Positions 8,692 through 21,492 of a DNA stretch of 32,500 bases are shown one piece after another. The notes beneath the pieces were generated by a model. The model was not told where the DNA came from, searched no databases, and saw only the letters and a list, made by a program, of their open reading frames with translations. Each line of letters starts with the position of its first letter. Within the stretch, counting starts at the first letter, position 1. The translations under genes and the position numbers were made by a program. Source of the stretch: Chara braunii (taxonomy: Eukaryota; Streptophyta; Charophyceae; Charales; Characeae); the NCBI GenBank assembly GCA_003427395.1, contig BFEA01000105.1, positions 2,755,365-2,787,864 of the forward strand. Reading direction: 5' to 3'.

Positions 8692-10947
8692 ACCTCACGC
8701 CCTATGCTACCTTCCGGTTGGAGAGTTGCGGTTCGCGGAGGGCGCCCGGGAAAGGCAGCGATGATGGGGTGTGCCAAGGATTTTTGGGAAATTGAGTGCG
8801 GGGACACAGACGAAATTTAAATCCCCCATGTTGGTTTGACGGTAGTAAGAAAAAGATTCATCGCCACGTAGGTTTTAAGAAAAAAAGACGCGTGTGGGAC
8901 TCACAACTATGGGAAATTCAATCCAAAGAGTATCGTTGGACTTCCCATCGAGCTGTCGCCGTTCGTTTTGCGTGAAAGGGAGCGGGTACACACGTGGTAT
9001 CTCGTTTTCGGATGAGGTCGCATCGTCGCTCGCTACACAACTCCGAGTCCGACGTGGAGGGCCTCAACCGAGTGACCCTTTTCTTATGTCCGTCCTCGCC
9101 ACGTGTGCGATAGTGAAACCCCTTGGTCTGATAACGCTCGAGGCGGTGACAATCGCTGCACAGAGTATCAGGCCAATGAGGCTCCACTGCTGCCCACGGG
9201 ACGACGATCAGTTCGTTAAGGGGCAATAACAACGAATATGGTGGAGAGTGTGTATCAATGATAACAAAACCCACATCAACGAATCCAGAGCACCGAGTTT
9301 CGGGAGGACAGTAGTAACGCCCTCCGATCTTGGCGACGGCTTCTCGTACGTCCCACTCGCATACAGGTGTCCTTTCTTTGTTGTACGGGAAGGGGCACGG
9401 CGGGGGCACGGGAAGTTGGTGCCCGGTCGGGCTAGGGCCGTCAGTCCACATGGCAACAAAGGTAAGCACATGTCTTAATTATACATCATTCGTCCGTCAA
9501 TCCAGGCAACCCGATCATTCAGTCGCTCAGCCAATCATCCCTTCAATCAAGCTACAACAAAACCTGCAATCACGGCTCACTGCATGCACATATCGAAGCG
9601 AGAGAAACAAGGTCACCATAATTCATCCATTATGACATGTCGCGACCGGAGAAGGGAGAGTAGGGACACAAACTAGGAGGGAAAAACGAGCAGAAAACAA
9701 TCACAGAGTGTCATGCGGTCTTGCCCAGAGATGTCCTGGCTTAAAAGCCGAGCGATCAAAAACTCACATTCGAAGATACAACTTTGGAATAGAAAGGAGA
9801 GAAACCACTGCTGTCATAAAATTCCAGCATGGCCCCCGGCCATGCACTCACTCACTTCCGAATCGAACGTCTCACTTGCACTGACGATCCCGGCTGTCAC
9901 GTGCCAATCCACCATAGCGATCGTCATCCCAACGACTTAGCCTCTGCACGGCCCTGCCCGGATCCCACAGTCCAACGGGCGACCCAGCATGCAGAGCGCC
10001 AAGGCTACAGCCCGCTCGTCGGGACTTTTCGACTCGCACCTTCCTTCATACCATCTAGCCACAACTTCCCGGAAGCGGGCTGATGAGTTGAGAGAGAGAT
10101 TTTCGGGAGCGCTTGCGGAATTTATAGCTGCGGAAAGAATGATAGATGCTGGGAAGGGTTAGGACTGAAACAGGGAGAAGTAGGAGAATACTCAGGGATT
10201 GGCCGTCGAAAGTCATGTCGATCCTTTGGATCTCAGCTGTAGCCAATCAGAATCGTCATGTATCAGGAATTCTCCTCTTACACGGCGTGTCTCTTTGGCT
10301 AGGGGGAGGGGGTCGTTCTGGTGTTTCAGCGCGGGGGATCAGAGCAGGAAGAAGAAGAGCGCAAAGAATAGCGCGAAACGGAACCAAGATTCAGATGATC
10401 AAGAAGGAGAGAAAAGGCGCGCGATGGGAAGATGGAAAATGGTTACAGAGAGAGGAGAAGCATGAGCGCGAGGAAGGGAGTGTCGAGGACAGCGGGGGAA
10501 GCGGGGAGGGGAGGCTCGCATGCATGGTGCTGTCGCGAAGGCAAAAAGGCACCAAAACAGTTACGACTAATTCAAATTGAAAAATACCATATCCGCGCGG
10601 CAAAACGGGTGCATGGGAAAGTCCTACGCCTATTCAGATTTCTGCGAAAAATCCCAGAGCTTTCCAAGACGAAGTCACGAATATTCATGCACAAGAAAGG
10701 ACACGTCGGATCCCGCTTATTCCTAAATTCCTAACCGTCGACCCAAATTCCTAGCATGCTCGCTAAGGCGCGCGTAATTCCCAGGTAATTCCCAATTTGC
10801 AAAAAAAAGACAAATTTCCAAAAATCGATCCGAGGGCCGAGGCGTCGTCGGGTGGTCATCCAAAATTTGACAAAAAGACAGAGAAACAGGGGGGGGGTGG
10901 AGAGGGGGGAAGATAGTGCAGGTCCGGAAGTTGGCGCGTCACATATG
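8692..10947 (-). repeat. 5' LTR of the gypsy element, about 2.25 kb
   Basis: The inner limit is set by the primer binding site; the outer limit by the match to 1-95. No gene is recognised inside; the open frames on both strands are not domain-like. Parts of it recur at 17465-18180 (diverged) and at 24579-24770 (inverted, close to identical), which supports a dispersed LTR. The inner boundary lacks a clear TG/CA end, so the exact limits are uncertain. Confidence 0.6.
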
Positions 10948-13738
<2,791 letters not shown>

Positions 13739-13779
<41 letters not shown>

Positions 13780-13804
13780 CACACACACACACACACACAC
13801 ACAC

Positions 13805-13873
<69 letters not shown>

Positions 13874-13874
13874 N

Positions 13875-13922
<48 letters not shown>
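13739..13922 (+). repeat. Compound microsatellite (TG)n-(AC)n-(GA)n
   Basis: About 20 TG units to 13778 are followed directly by 13 AC units (13779-13805), then about 58 GA units (13807-13922) with one ambiguous base N at 13874. The TG and AC blocks are reverse complements and can fold into a hairpin. The N shows that the GA length is not well resolved. Confidence 0.95.
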
Positions 13923-13925
<3 letters not shown>

Positions 13926-15132
13926 CACCTTCCTAGTCTTCTCATCATGTGTCTGATGCAAAGTGAGTTAGAAGGTCTAGCTGCCGGGTTTGGACAAGCT
14001 TGGCAGACAAGTGATCAGGGGGTCATCACCATTGTGCATCCTCTTCATGAAATGGCTGCTATTGTTCAGATGTGTTCCTTACAGGATGGCTCTGTGTTCT
14101 GTCTGTGGTGAAGAGGAGGACGCTGGAAGGGTGCGGGTGGGCAGGTGTTGGCATGCACAAGGATTCTACCAGAACGAGACGTCTACGTGGTAGTGAATCA
14201 TCTTTTCTAGTAGTTGTCCAATGAAATGTCCTGCAGCAGGGCCCTGGGTTTGCTGAGTTCTTCAGCTTCCAGGAGATTATCATAAACTTGCCAGAGTTTT
14301 CAGGGTCGACTGGATGAGAGAAAGGAAACAAAAGGAATGAGGCTGGTGATGCTTTTTCTCTCAGACTGAGTGTCTTGTTTGTGTCAGACATGCAGTCCTG
14401 ACAGGCCCTGGGACACACAGAGATCATAGAGCAGTTGAAGTCGTCAATAATCTGCATACCTGGTCTTGGCGCTGCCCACAATTTCTGACATCCACGTAAG
14501 ACTGACAGCTACTTTGTACGTGATGATTCTAGCTTCTTCCTTTTCTTCTCCCTTTTCTTTTTTTGTCTCTGGCCCAACAACCACTGTAGAGGCTGCCACA
14601 GTAGCATGCTAAGCCTTCAATTTACTCACTGCTCCCGGCTCCAGCCATAATATGTGCCAAGCTAGGATCTAATTAGCCCCTCTAATGGAAGTTGAGGTGA
14701 AGGTGAGTGGGTTTGACATCATCAACAGGTATCACCTGTCCTGTAGACAAGTATTTCAGCCCATCTAGTAGAAAGTTTAAGGGGCAGCCACCATTGAGGT
14801 TTGTAACAAAGTTTTGGTTTGGTTTCTGAAATCCTGATATTGGGATCTCTTTGAGTCTTTGTCACTAAATTGTGACCATCAGATTTTGCTGCGAAGATAC
14901 TGACACAGTCCTGTGGGCCATACCCCTAGCCCTCAGGGTTGAGGTTGGACATTATTATGCGAAGTGGTAGGCCATGCTTGTCTTTTCCGTCCTACTGAGC
15001 ACACAAATGTTGTCAGTAAAGTTTGTTCTGGTTATAAGGGTGTTGGGTGTTGTTGGGGGAGAGAGGATGGCGAAAAGGGGGGCCATGTTTTGTGCTGTTC
15101 TTTAAAAAATAACAGCCTTTTCATTTCTTTCT
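13923..15132. other. No gene recognised
   Basis: A short plus-strand frame at 13948-14111 (ELEGLAAGFGQAWQTSDQ) looks protein-like but has no supporting context. The 140-codon minus-strand frame at 14059-14481 is Ser/Pro-rich without a domain. I treat both as chance. Confidence 0.4.
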
Positions 15133-15136
15133 TTAA

Positions 15137-15320
15137 ACCACCAGTACTTGGCCCTGAAAACGGGCTGCGCGCCGTTTCGTGCCGACCCACCAGCGCAACA
15201 AGAAAAAATTGTTTTGGCTGGCGGCGCCAGGCTTTGAGGGCTGGTACCCCAAGCCTCCGGAAGTTGCGGGCCGTTAACGACAACGCCCCACGGTCGATGT
15301 ATGGGCCAAGTACTGGTGGT
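15137..15320. mobile_element. MITE-like element 1, 184 bp, TTAA-flanked
   Basis: Perfect 18-bp terminal inverted repeats (ACCACCAGTACTTGGCCC at the left) bound 184 bp without coding capacity. TTAA lies directly outside both ends (15133-15136 and 15321-15324), as expected for a TTAA target duplication of the piggyBac type. The reading is ambiguous, because TTAA could be part of a longer inverted repeat. A transposase source is not in the window. Confidence 0.7.
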
Positions 15321-15506
15321 TTAATTGCAGGGCCCATGTTTCCCTTCTCAATCTTGTGCAGAGGCCATGATTCCAATTTTAATGGATGTCCCAAAGGATA
15401 GAGCGGGGCGACCGGGGCCCGTGTTTTGTTCCAGCATAACAACCAAAAGGAATAAGGAAAATCATGAAGTCCATGTTCCTGCGCTTGTTCTTGATTTTCC
15501 CCTTAA

Positions 15507-15656
15507 ACCACCAGCACTCGGCCCAGCTATCGGCCGTGGAAAAATAAATGAGTAGAAATGTTTCTAGTCGGATGAATTTGGGCGTTCCTGTAGTGGCCCG
15601 GACGTTTCCTTAATCGTGGCTTGTTAATGGGCATGACTTTAGGAAGTACTGGTGGT
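15507..15656. mobile_element. MITE-like element 2, 150 bp, same family, TTAA-flanked
   Basis: The left end ACCACCAGCACTCGGCCC differs from element 1 by two transitions, and the right end matches the outer 12-15 bases of the family. TTAA lies outside both ends (15503-15506 and 15657-15660). The interior is unlike that of element 1. It lies in the same orientation, 186 bp to the right of element 1. Confidence 0.65.
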
Positions 15657-15926
15657 TTAAGTACAAAGGGGAGAAGTCATAACTTGCTTCTGTTTTTCTA
15701 GCATCATGGCCCAGGGCAAGTCAGTCTTTGTTTTATAACTAAAATGTTAAAATACTCATGGTGTTCTGGGTAGTCCTGGTGCTGCTGGTCTGCCCATGTC
15801 ACCAAGGCTCCATGCGTTGGTGGGGAGCGATACCTGCTGGCCACAGGGGCCCGGATCCTATGTAGTACAACAACCACAGGGGGCCATGGACTGGGACCAG
15901 ACCACTCCAGCCCCTCTTTGGCACCA

Positions 15927-16037
15927 CTACCATCTTCCCCCTAACATAACGCACCCTGATAATGAATGTATACAGGCTATCTTTCCGTCCCGATGCAGTC
16001 AAAATGATGGTAAGTTGTGTTCGGGGGAAGATTGTAG
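15927..16037. repeat. Hairpin repeat, about 111 bp
   Basis: The left arm CTACCATCTTCCCCCTAACA (15927-15946) is inverted at 16014-16037 with few mismatches, around a loop of about 60 bp. The same CTACCATCTTC end recurs at the right hairpin (16285-16300, inverted), and a related stretch lies near 12215. This suggests a short dispersed inverted-repeat family. Confidence 0.55.
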
Positions 16038-16196
16038 ATATAAAGTTCCCTCCACGTTTTATACGCGTTGCTCCAACTCAGCGGGCATTCAGGATGTTTC
16101 TGACGTTGTCTTGGAATCAGACAGTCCTATTACTGACTGCATCTTCCAGAAAATACAATGAGAGTTCTAGTAGGCCGCAACCAATGGAGGAAAGGG

Positions 16197-16325
16197 TTCT
16201 GAGAACTAATACCGTCTTCACCCAAATAGAACGGCCCGGTCATTATAGCTGCATCTGGCCCAACTTGCAGCGATAATGACCAGGCGTTCTATTCGGGTGA
16301 AGATGGTAGTGATGTTCTCAGAATT
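16197..16325. repeat. Imperfect palindrome with 55-bp arms
   Basis: The arm at about 16197-16252 pairs with 16267-16325 around a short loop. Shared words include TCTTCACCC, ATAGAACG and GGTCATTAT. It is probably a small fold-back transposon or MITE. No target duplication was identified. Confidence 0.65.
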
Positions 16326-17464
16326 CATAAGCTATCATCCTGCTGCATCCAATCATTGAAGACCAAGAGCAGATGTGACCCAGTTCACTTCTCAGGACTG
16401 TTCTTGGAAATTGAGTATGTTCTCTAGAGTCCCTCCCAGGCACTGGTGATCTTTTCCTTTTTTTTGTTGTTTTTAGTTTTTTTTTGAGGCGGCCGTCTTG
16501 AGGTGTATCCATCTGGGAACTGGCTCCAGGGGCTTGGACGGACTAGCATCATGTAAAACGGTGTGTGGCGTTCTTTTCTTATTTAAAAATGCATAAACAA
16601 TGCTTTTTCTCATTAAATTTACACGAAGGCAAAGAAAAGGACCCAAACGAAAGAAAAAAAAGCAGTCTGACATTGACATCATGACAGTGCAGCCTGTGCA
16701 TCCACACTTCGCGAGTGTCCCAGTTCGACAGAGTTGTCTTCCTAAGGAGGGCAATGCCTTCAGGGCACATCTGCATGCCAACTTCCCGCCGGCCTCCACG
16801 GAAATCTCAATATTCTCTATGTCTGCACATAAAAATTTCACGGCGCGAAGCTTCAACCCCCCCCCCCCAAAAAAAATAAACCATAGAATTGAAGCTTCCC
16901 ACGAACGCAAAGTGGTCAACTAAATGGCCAACAAATAATTTTAAAAATCTTCTACTGGCCCAAGGGCAGCTACCACCACAAAAAAGAAGACAATAGACAC
17001 TAGCACTCGATACGGAAAAGGATCAACGATTGACGTTTGTCACGGACGGCTGCACGTGGTCGAAAACCAAAGAGCACAGACGTAAATCAGTCCTAGTCAG
17101 TCTGAGCCCCAGGTAATTCAGAGGTATAGTTATTGTTGGTCAATAGGATTAGAAAATGAAGAAAAGGTCCCAATTATTCAGAGAACTGTTTGTCATAATT
17201 ATTTGGAGGGTGGTGATCACAAGTATTCAGAGTTTACGGTTTTTAGAGTATCAAGCTGTGTGTCCATCTCAAGTTTTTATTTTTTTCTTGGAGTATGATT
17301 CCTGCGTACTTACAGGGCCTCAACCCTAATTGGGCATCGCAGTCGAGCCATGGTTGTCAGATACTCTGGTTCTGACTAGAATTCAACCAACAGAATTCTT
17401 AGGTATGTCCTGTCTCCAACTGGCTAATCATGCAACCTGAGGTGATCTTCAACCCACCAACATG
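16326..17464. other. No gene recognised
   Basis: There are homopolymer runs (T near 16455-16485; C10 then A8 near 16859-16877) and no recognisable domain. A 148-codon minus-strand frame (16473-16919) is rich in Cys and Phe, crosses homopolymers and has no family features. Confidence 0.4.
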
Positions 17465-18180
17465 TGACGTTCCAACCGCACGCCTGTGCTGTCTTCCGGT
17501 CAGAGTGATTAAATAGTATGTGGAACAGGCCCTGAAAGAACAGCAAAATGGGGTGTGCCAAGGATATTTGGGAAAAGTGAGTGTGGAGATCCCGACAGAA
17601 TAGGAATATCCCGCGTGGTCCCAGTTTCAGAGAGAAAAGGCCATTGCCACGCGGGAAAGAACAAGCGCGCCACTTTCAAACGTTCGTCTAATCCAAAAAG
17701 TATCTTTGAACTCCATGCAGGCTACTCAACGTCTTTTCGAGCGGAAAGGCAGGCGTGGGATCTCATTTTCATATCAACTCCTGCCGTCACTCACTGCAAA
17801 GTTCAGAATCCAATGTGGAAGGCCGCAGCTTGGTTGCTTTTTCCTTGAAGTCGTCTTCGCCACGTGTTCGGTAGTGGAACCCCCTTGCTCGGTAAAAGGC
17901 AATAAGAAGGAATAAGGCGGAAAATGAGTATCAACAATGACAAAACCAGCGCCTACGAACCCTGAACACCTTGTTTCGGGAGGAAAACAATGACGCCCTT
18001 CGTTCTTTGCGACGGCTTCTCGTACGTCCCACTCGCATATACTTGGTCTTTCCTCGTTATACAGGAATGGGCGTTGTGGGGATACGGGAAGTCAGCACCC
18101 AGTTGGATCGGTATAATCGGTCCACATGGCATAAGTGAGCTGATAGCGCTTGTCTACTCAATCCGTCATTCGACCGAAAA
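17465..18180 (-). repeat. Diverged second copy of the gypsy LTR (inner half)
   Basis: The stretch follows 8692-9520 in order with many substitutions and indels. Shared anchors are CTTCCGGT, TGGGGTGTGCCAAGGAT, CCAAAAAGTATC (CCAAAGAGTATC in copy 1), GGCTTCTCGTACGTCCCACTC and GTCCACATGGCA. It has the same orientation as the 8692 copy. The match stops near 18180, where a different gypsy element begins shortly after. It is an old LTR fragment, much older than the inverted copy at 24579. Confidence 0.8.
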
Positions 18181-18365
18181 CAAATCCAAAGAAATAAACA
18201 GAAAATAGCACTAGGTTCTCATTATCTCTAAGTCATGACATAGGCTAGCTAGAGGCATGAGTCCATGCAATTCGATCCAATAAAAAATGCTACTCTGTAG
18301 CATTCATTTGAGGGAGGAATGAAACAAGAATAAATCATGCATAGAAATCAATAGTATCAAAATCT

Positions 18366-19660
18366 TAGTTTGTCCATGATTCCTTTACCACCTCATGCAC
18401 CAATTGAGCTAGTGATTGAAGAGTTTCACAAGCAGTACATTCTGTGGTATGCCCCCCCGAAAACTCTTGTAAGTGATTGGGACACCAGGTTCATTAGTGC
18501 AAATTGGAAAATTTTCACCTCTCAGATCTACGACATCACACTTAAGAAGACTTTTGGTCGACACCCCGAGGCCAATGGGTTGGCTGAGGAAATCCACTAG
18601 ATTGTCATTCAACTTCTTCACACCCTAATTGTCCCCGACCAGAACACATGGGACAAGTAATTACACAAAGTGAATGGGTTGTTTAACAACTCCATTCACT
18701 TTACAACTGGTGTGACACTGAATCAGCTGCAATATGGTTGGCAGATGCGCAACCCTCTATCCTATTTGTTCCTTGATCGGTCGCCTAATTGTCATTTCGT
18801 CAAAACAGACATTTTATATTTTTTTAACGGAATTGCAACCAAGTATTTTAGTAAAAAAGAGGTCTAAGTTTTTGGCTCCTGAGGGTCCGGCGTTCGTAAA
18901 ACGTTGGACCCCCTAGATGTATGTGGACGTAGCTCAAGACCAGATACATCCAGGGGGTCCGACATTTTAAGAACGTTGGGCCTTGAGGAGCCAAAACTTT
19001 GAATCTGTTTTTGGCCAAAATACTCTGTTTCAATTTCGTCCAAAACATATAAAAATGTTTGTTTTGAACAAGCGCCATCATGCCATGATCAAACATGCTA
19101 ACAAGTTGCTCAAAAAAGAGAAATTCAAAGTCTGAAGTTATGTTTGGGTCAAGATGTCCGAATTCTCCGAAGAAGAGGGAGCATCATGAAAGCTTTTTCC
19201 GTTGTACTATGGTCCTTGACAGGTTCTGAAGGTGGTAGGGGAAGATGAGTTTGGTCCCTCGTATGTGATCGTTGTACCACCTCATCTGCATATGTATCCG
19301 GTCTTTCACGCATCCAAATTGTCTCCCCACATTGATGACGAGTTCGTCTTATATGGGAGGAACTCTTCTACCTCAGTGCATTGAAACCTTTTTTTTCCAA
19401 GATCCTATGATTCCTCGTGCTACCAACGGTGGTCACGAAATAGACAATCATTTCACATGAAGGAAAAGGAAGAAACAAACAATACAAAGTTCACTTTCTA
19501 TATCGCTTGTTGGATGAGTTCTACTGGATCGACCAAAACGAGTTGTTAAAAAATGTTTTTCGTGTTGTTAACTTAAGGCTTATGAACGATAGATAGTCGA
19601 TGGACAATCTGTTGAGTTCTCTGGAACACTTACTCTTTATGATCAACCACAACTCTCTTT
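18366..19660 (+). pseudogene. Second Ty3/gypsy element: integrase core to chromo-like tail, broken
   Basis: The plus strand starts in mid-integrase: KTLVSDWDTRFISANWK holds the second catalytic Asp (about 18475), and HPEANGLAEEIH the catalytic Glu (about 18586). NNSIHFTTGVTLNQLQYGW follows, a conserved gypsy integrase stretch. After a fold-back insertion the frame resumes with HAMIKHANKLLKKEKFKV, FPLYYGP (GPY/F module), YPVFHASKLSPH, then QYKVHFLYRLLDEFYWID, which looks like a chromodomain remnant. Several TGA and TAG stops and frame changes occur. Everything upstream of the core, including the first catalytic Asp, is absent. It belongs to a different family from the element at 1-10947. Confidence 0.85.
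18801..19066. mobile_element. Fold-back/MITE-like insertion in the integrase, 266 bp
   Basis: Two arms of about 122 bp (18801-18922 and 18944-19066) are inverted copies, roughly 75-80% alike, around a 21-bp loop. Shared words include CAAAAC at the ends, TTTGGCTCCT and GGACCCCCT. Integrase coding sequence lies on both sides, so the element inserted into it. I could not fix a target duplication. Confidence 0.7.
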
Positions 19661-19684
19661 ATTATCTACGTAACTACGTTTATG

Positions 19685-19834
19685 ACCCTTGAGAGGGGTA
19701 GTATAATGACCCGCCAAAATACAGACTCAGAACACTGAATGAGTTAATCTGAATGAGTTACTCACTCGAAGGGACCTCACTCTTGAGAGGGGGGTAGTGT
19801 AATGACCCACCAAAATACAGGCTCGGAGCACTGC
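19685..19834 (+). repeat. Tandem duplication of the polypurine tract/LTR start
   Basis: The block around TTGAGAGGGGTAGTATAATG (19689-19708), running to GAACACTG, recurs at 19782-19834 as TTGAGAGGGGGGTAGTGTAA and onward, period about 94-96 bp. The second copy has the longer G run, so I take it as the real polypurine tract; the LTR then starts at TGTAATGACCC (19798). Confidence 0.75.
19784..19797 (+). promoter_or_regulatory. Polypurine tract of the second gypsy element
   Basis: GAGAGGGGGG with TAG directly precedes TGTAATGACCC. A purine run beside a TG start is the plus-strand primer site expected next to a 3' LTR, and it lies downstream of the integrase on the same strand. Confidence 0.6.
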
Positions 19835-21070
19835 CGACTTCTGTTTTTTTGCCGCTGGAATGTATGCCTTTAATTGCATTACTGAGATTCATGCGTTGTG
19901 CTGAGTTTTCAAGTTTGTCTGTGTGTGTGTGCTTGTTGGTCCTTATGCCTGTCTGGGTGCACGTTTGCCTGAGTGTGTGTGTGGCCCGGCATGGCACTTA
20001 TGCGTTGTGAGGCCCATGGGGCCGGTACTTACCTATGGCCGTGACTTTGAAGGTTGTAGCGGGAAAAACACTCAAGTAACGGGGAGTAGGCCCACGACAC
20101 TTAAAGCGGAGGGAGAAAAACACTCAAGTAGCAGGTAGGCAAGTGCCACTCAAGTAGCGGTAAATGTGTCGAGAACTGGACACCGAGCAGAAGAGGACAA
20201 AAAGTTGACATTTTTAGAGGCCCAATAGGAGTAGGCAAGAGGTAGGCGGGTACCAGTCTAAGTAGCCTGACTCTAGGGCCTGGGCGGACGATATCAAGGT
20301 CGGCAATGATGGTTCCCCTCGAAAAAGGAGGAGGTATTAGTTGCTTGGAGCCTACGCAGCCTGGAAGTCACCGCCCAAGAGACAAATAGGCCGCTATACT
20401 ATCTCCAGGAGGAGCGAGTAGGTCCTCCTCATTTGCAGTGTGTAAGGTTGGGCGACTTACGGGTTGAGCAGGCGCTGGTATGAAAGTGCTGCCTAGGAGG
20501 ACGAAGAGGAGAGTGGCGAGGTACCTACCTGGCTACGGTGGACACCATCTTCATCACCTTGTTAGGCGCTGCATTGGGAAGGCCCCAATTGGGGTAGTGC
20601 CACACCAAAGAAGCTTTAAGGCAGAGTCAGGCATGGCGGTTTGGTGAACAACGACCATAACTACTTTATGTTGTCAAATACGTAGAAGGGTGAAGCCCTT
20701 AGTAGTCCGCCATTGCCATGGCATGTGAGAGGAAGGTAAAGAGGGAAGACATGGCTATGGTGGACATGTGGTTGTGATGGCAGTACGAGTGAACTTCGGG
20801 TATTGAATCCGGTTTGACCACTCATTGTTATTATTATTATTTTGGAGACGAATAAGATTGGCGGAGACAGGAAGGAGGAGGAAAGTGGAGAAAGAAGGGG
20901 CATTTGTCATCGGTCTTGTTGGTGTACATCTTCTTCTTATTCTTCTATCTTTCTTCTTCATCTTCTTCTTTGGTCGCCTTCTTTTTGCAAGTGCTTTCAT
21001 TTCTTTCGCAACTGGGTGACATTGTTTTTCCTTGTGAACTTGCACTTCGGAAATAACTAGGATCGTAACA
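19798..21070 (+). repeat. Putative 3' LTR of the second gypsy element
   Basis: The start TGTAATGACCC follows the polypurine tract. The end is set tentatively at GGATCGTAACA (21060-21070), giving TGT...ACA ends. Internally there are three degenerate copies of a CACTCAAGTAGC-type word between 20070 and 20160. There is no second LTR in the window to confirm the length. Confidence 0.4.
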
Positions 21071-21220
21071 ATATATATATACATATATATATATATATCT
21101 TCTTCTTCTTCTTCTTCTTTCGTTTTTCTTCATCTTCTTCTTTGGTCTCCATCTCTTTGCAAGTGCTTTAATTTCTTTCGCAATTGGGTGGCATTGTCTT
21201 TCCTTGTGAATTTGCGTTCA
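20952..21220 (+). repeat. Tandem duplication with (AT)n and (CTT)n
   Basis: About 98 bp at 20952-21049 recur at 21123-21220 (shared TTTGCAAGTGCTTT and TTTCTTTCGCAA), period about 171 bp. Between them lie an AT-rich dinucleotide tract (about 21070-21098) and a CTT triplet run (about 21098-21120). Confidence 0.85.
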
Positions 21221-21290
21221 AGTTGTCGGTGTGAATACCCTTACAAGGGTATCCACCTTGGTTTTTGCACGCCTCTCCAGGCACGCAGCA

Positions 21291-21492
21291 AGACATGCTC
21301 TCCAACATGGGCTCAGTGAAATTGAATTCTCCGTGAAGATGCGGAGTACCAGCAGCTAGACGGTAAGACCCCGTGCACCTTTACTATAGCTTTGCATTGA
21401 CAACCTTGATTGAATGTGTAGGATAGGTGGTAGGTGGTCATCAGTGACTACCAAGCTTGAAATACCACTCTTTCATCTAAGGGTGTCTAATG
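21291..21492 (+). rRNA. LSU (23S-like) rRNA fragment, probably a nuclear mitochondrial insert
   Basis: The stretch matches the LSU rRNA region leading into domain V: CTCAGTGAAATTGAATTCTC, GTGAAGATGCGGAGTACC, ACGGTAAGACCCCGTG, CCTTTACTATAGCTT, TGTGTAGGATAGGTGG and CTTGAAATACCAC occur in the same order as in bacterial 23S. The GACCCCGTGCACC form fits plant mitochondrial LSU, not the chloroplast form (GACCCTATGAAG). Only about 200 bp are present, flanked by a gypsy LTR and non-rRNA sequence, so it is a pseudogene fragment without function here. The mitochondrial origin is inference. Confidence 0.85.

Larger units (their letters stand above)
1..10947 (-). mobile_element. Degenerate Ty3/gypsy LTR retrotransposon, cut by window start
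   Basis: Domain order read on the minus strand from high to low coordinate is gag capsid-like, CCHC knuckle, retropepsin, RT, RNase H, PHD-like finger, integrase, then an extra ORF. RT before integrase is the Ty3/gypsy order. A primer binding site lies at 8678-8691, and the sequence at 10849-10947 recurs at 1-95, as expected for two LTRs. The left LTR is cut by the window start, so its target-site duplication cannot be checked. No clear polypurine tract is visible beside the left LTR. Gag-pol is broken by at least eight in-frame stops and several frameshifts, so this copy is not autonomous. The element limits are inferred; the gypsy assignment is secure. Confidence 0.85.

Noticed and set aside
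9330-9635. Plus-strand frame whose product matches a minus-strand frame at 24370-24855
   Set aside because: The protein match only reflects the shared LTR fragment. The frame is antisense to the retroelement, and ATGGCAACAAAGGTAAGC looks like a splice donor by chance.
16473-16919. 148-codon Cys/Phe-rich minus-strand frame
   Set aside because: It crosses several homopolymer runs, its cysteines do not form a known pattern, and a rival frame is open on the other strand.
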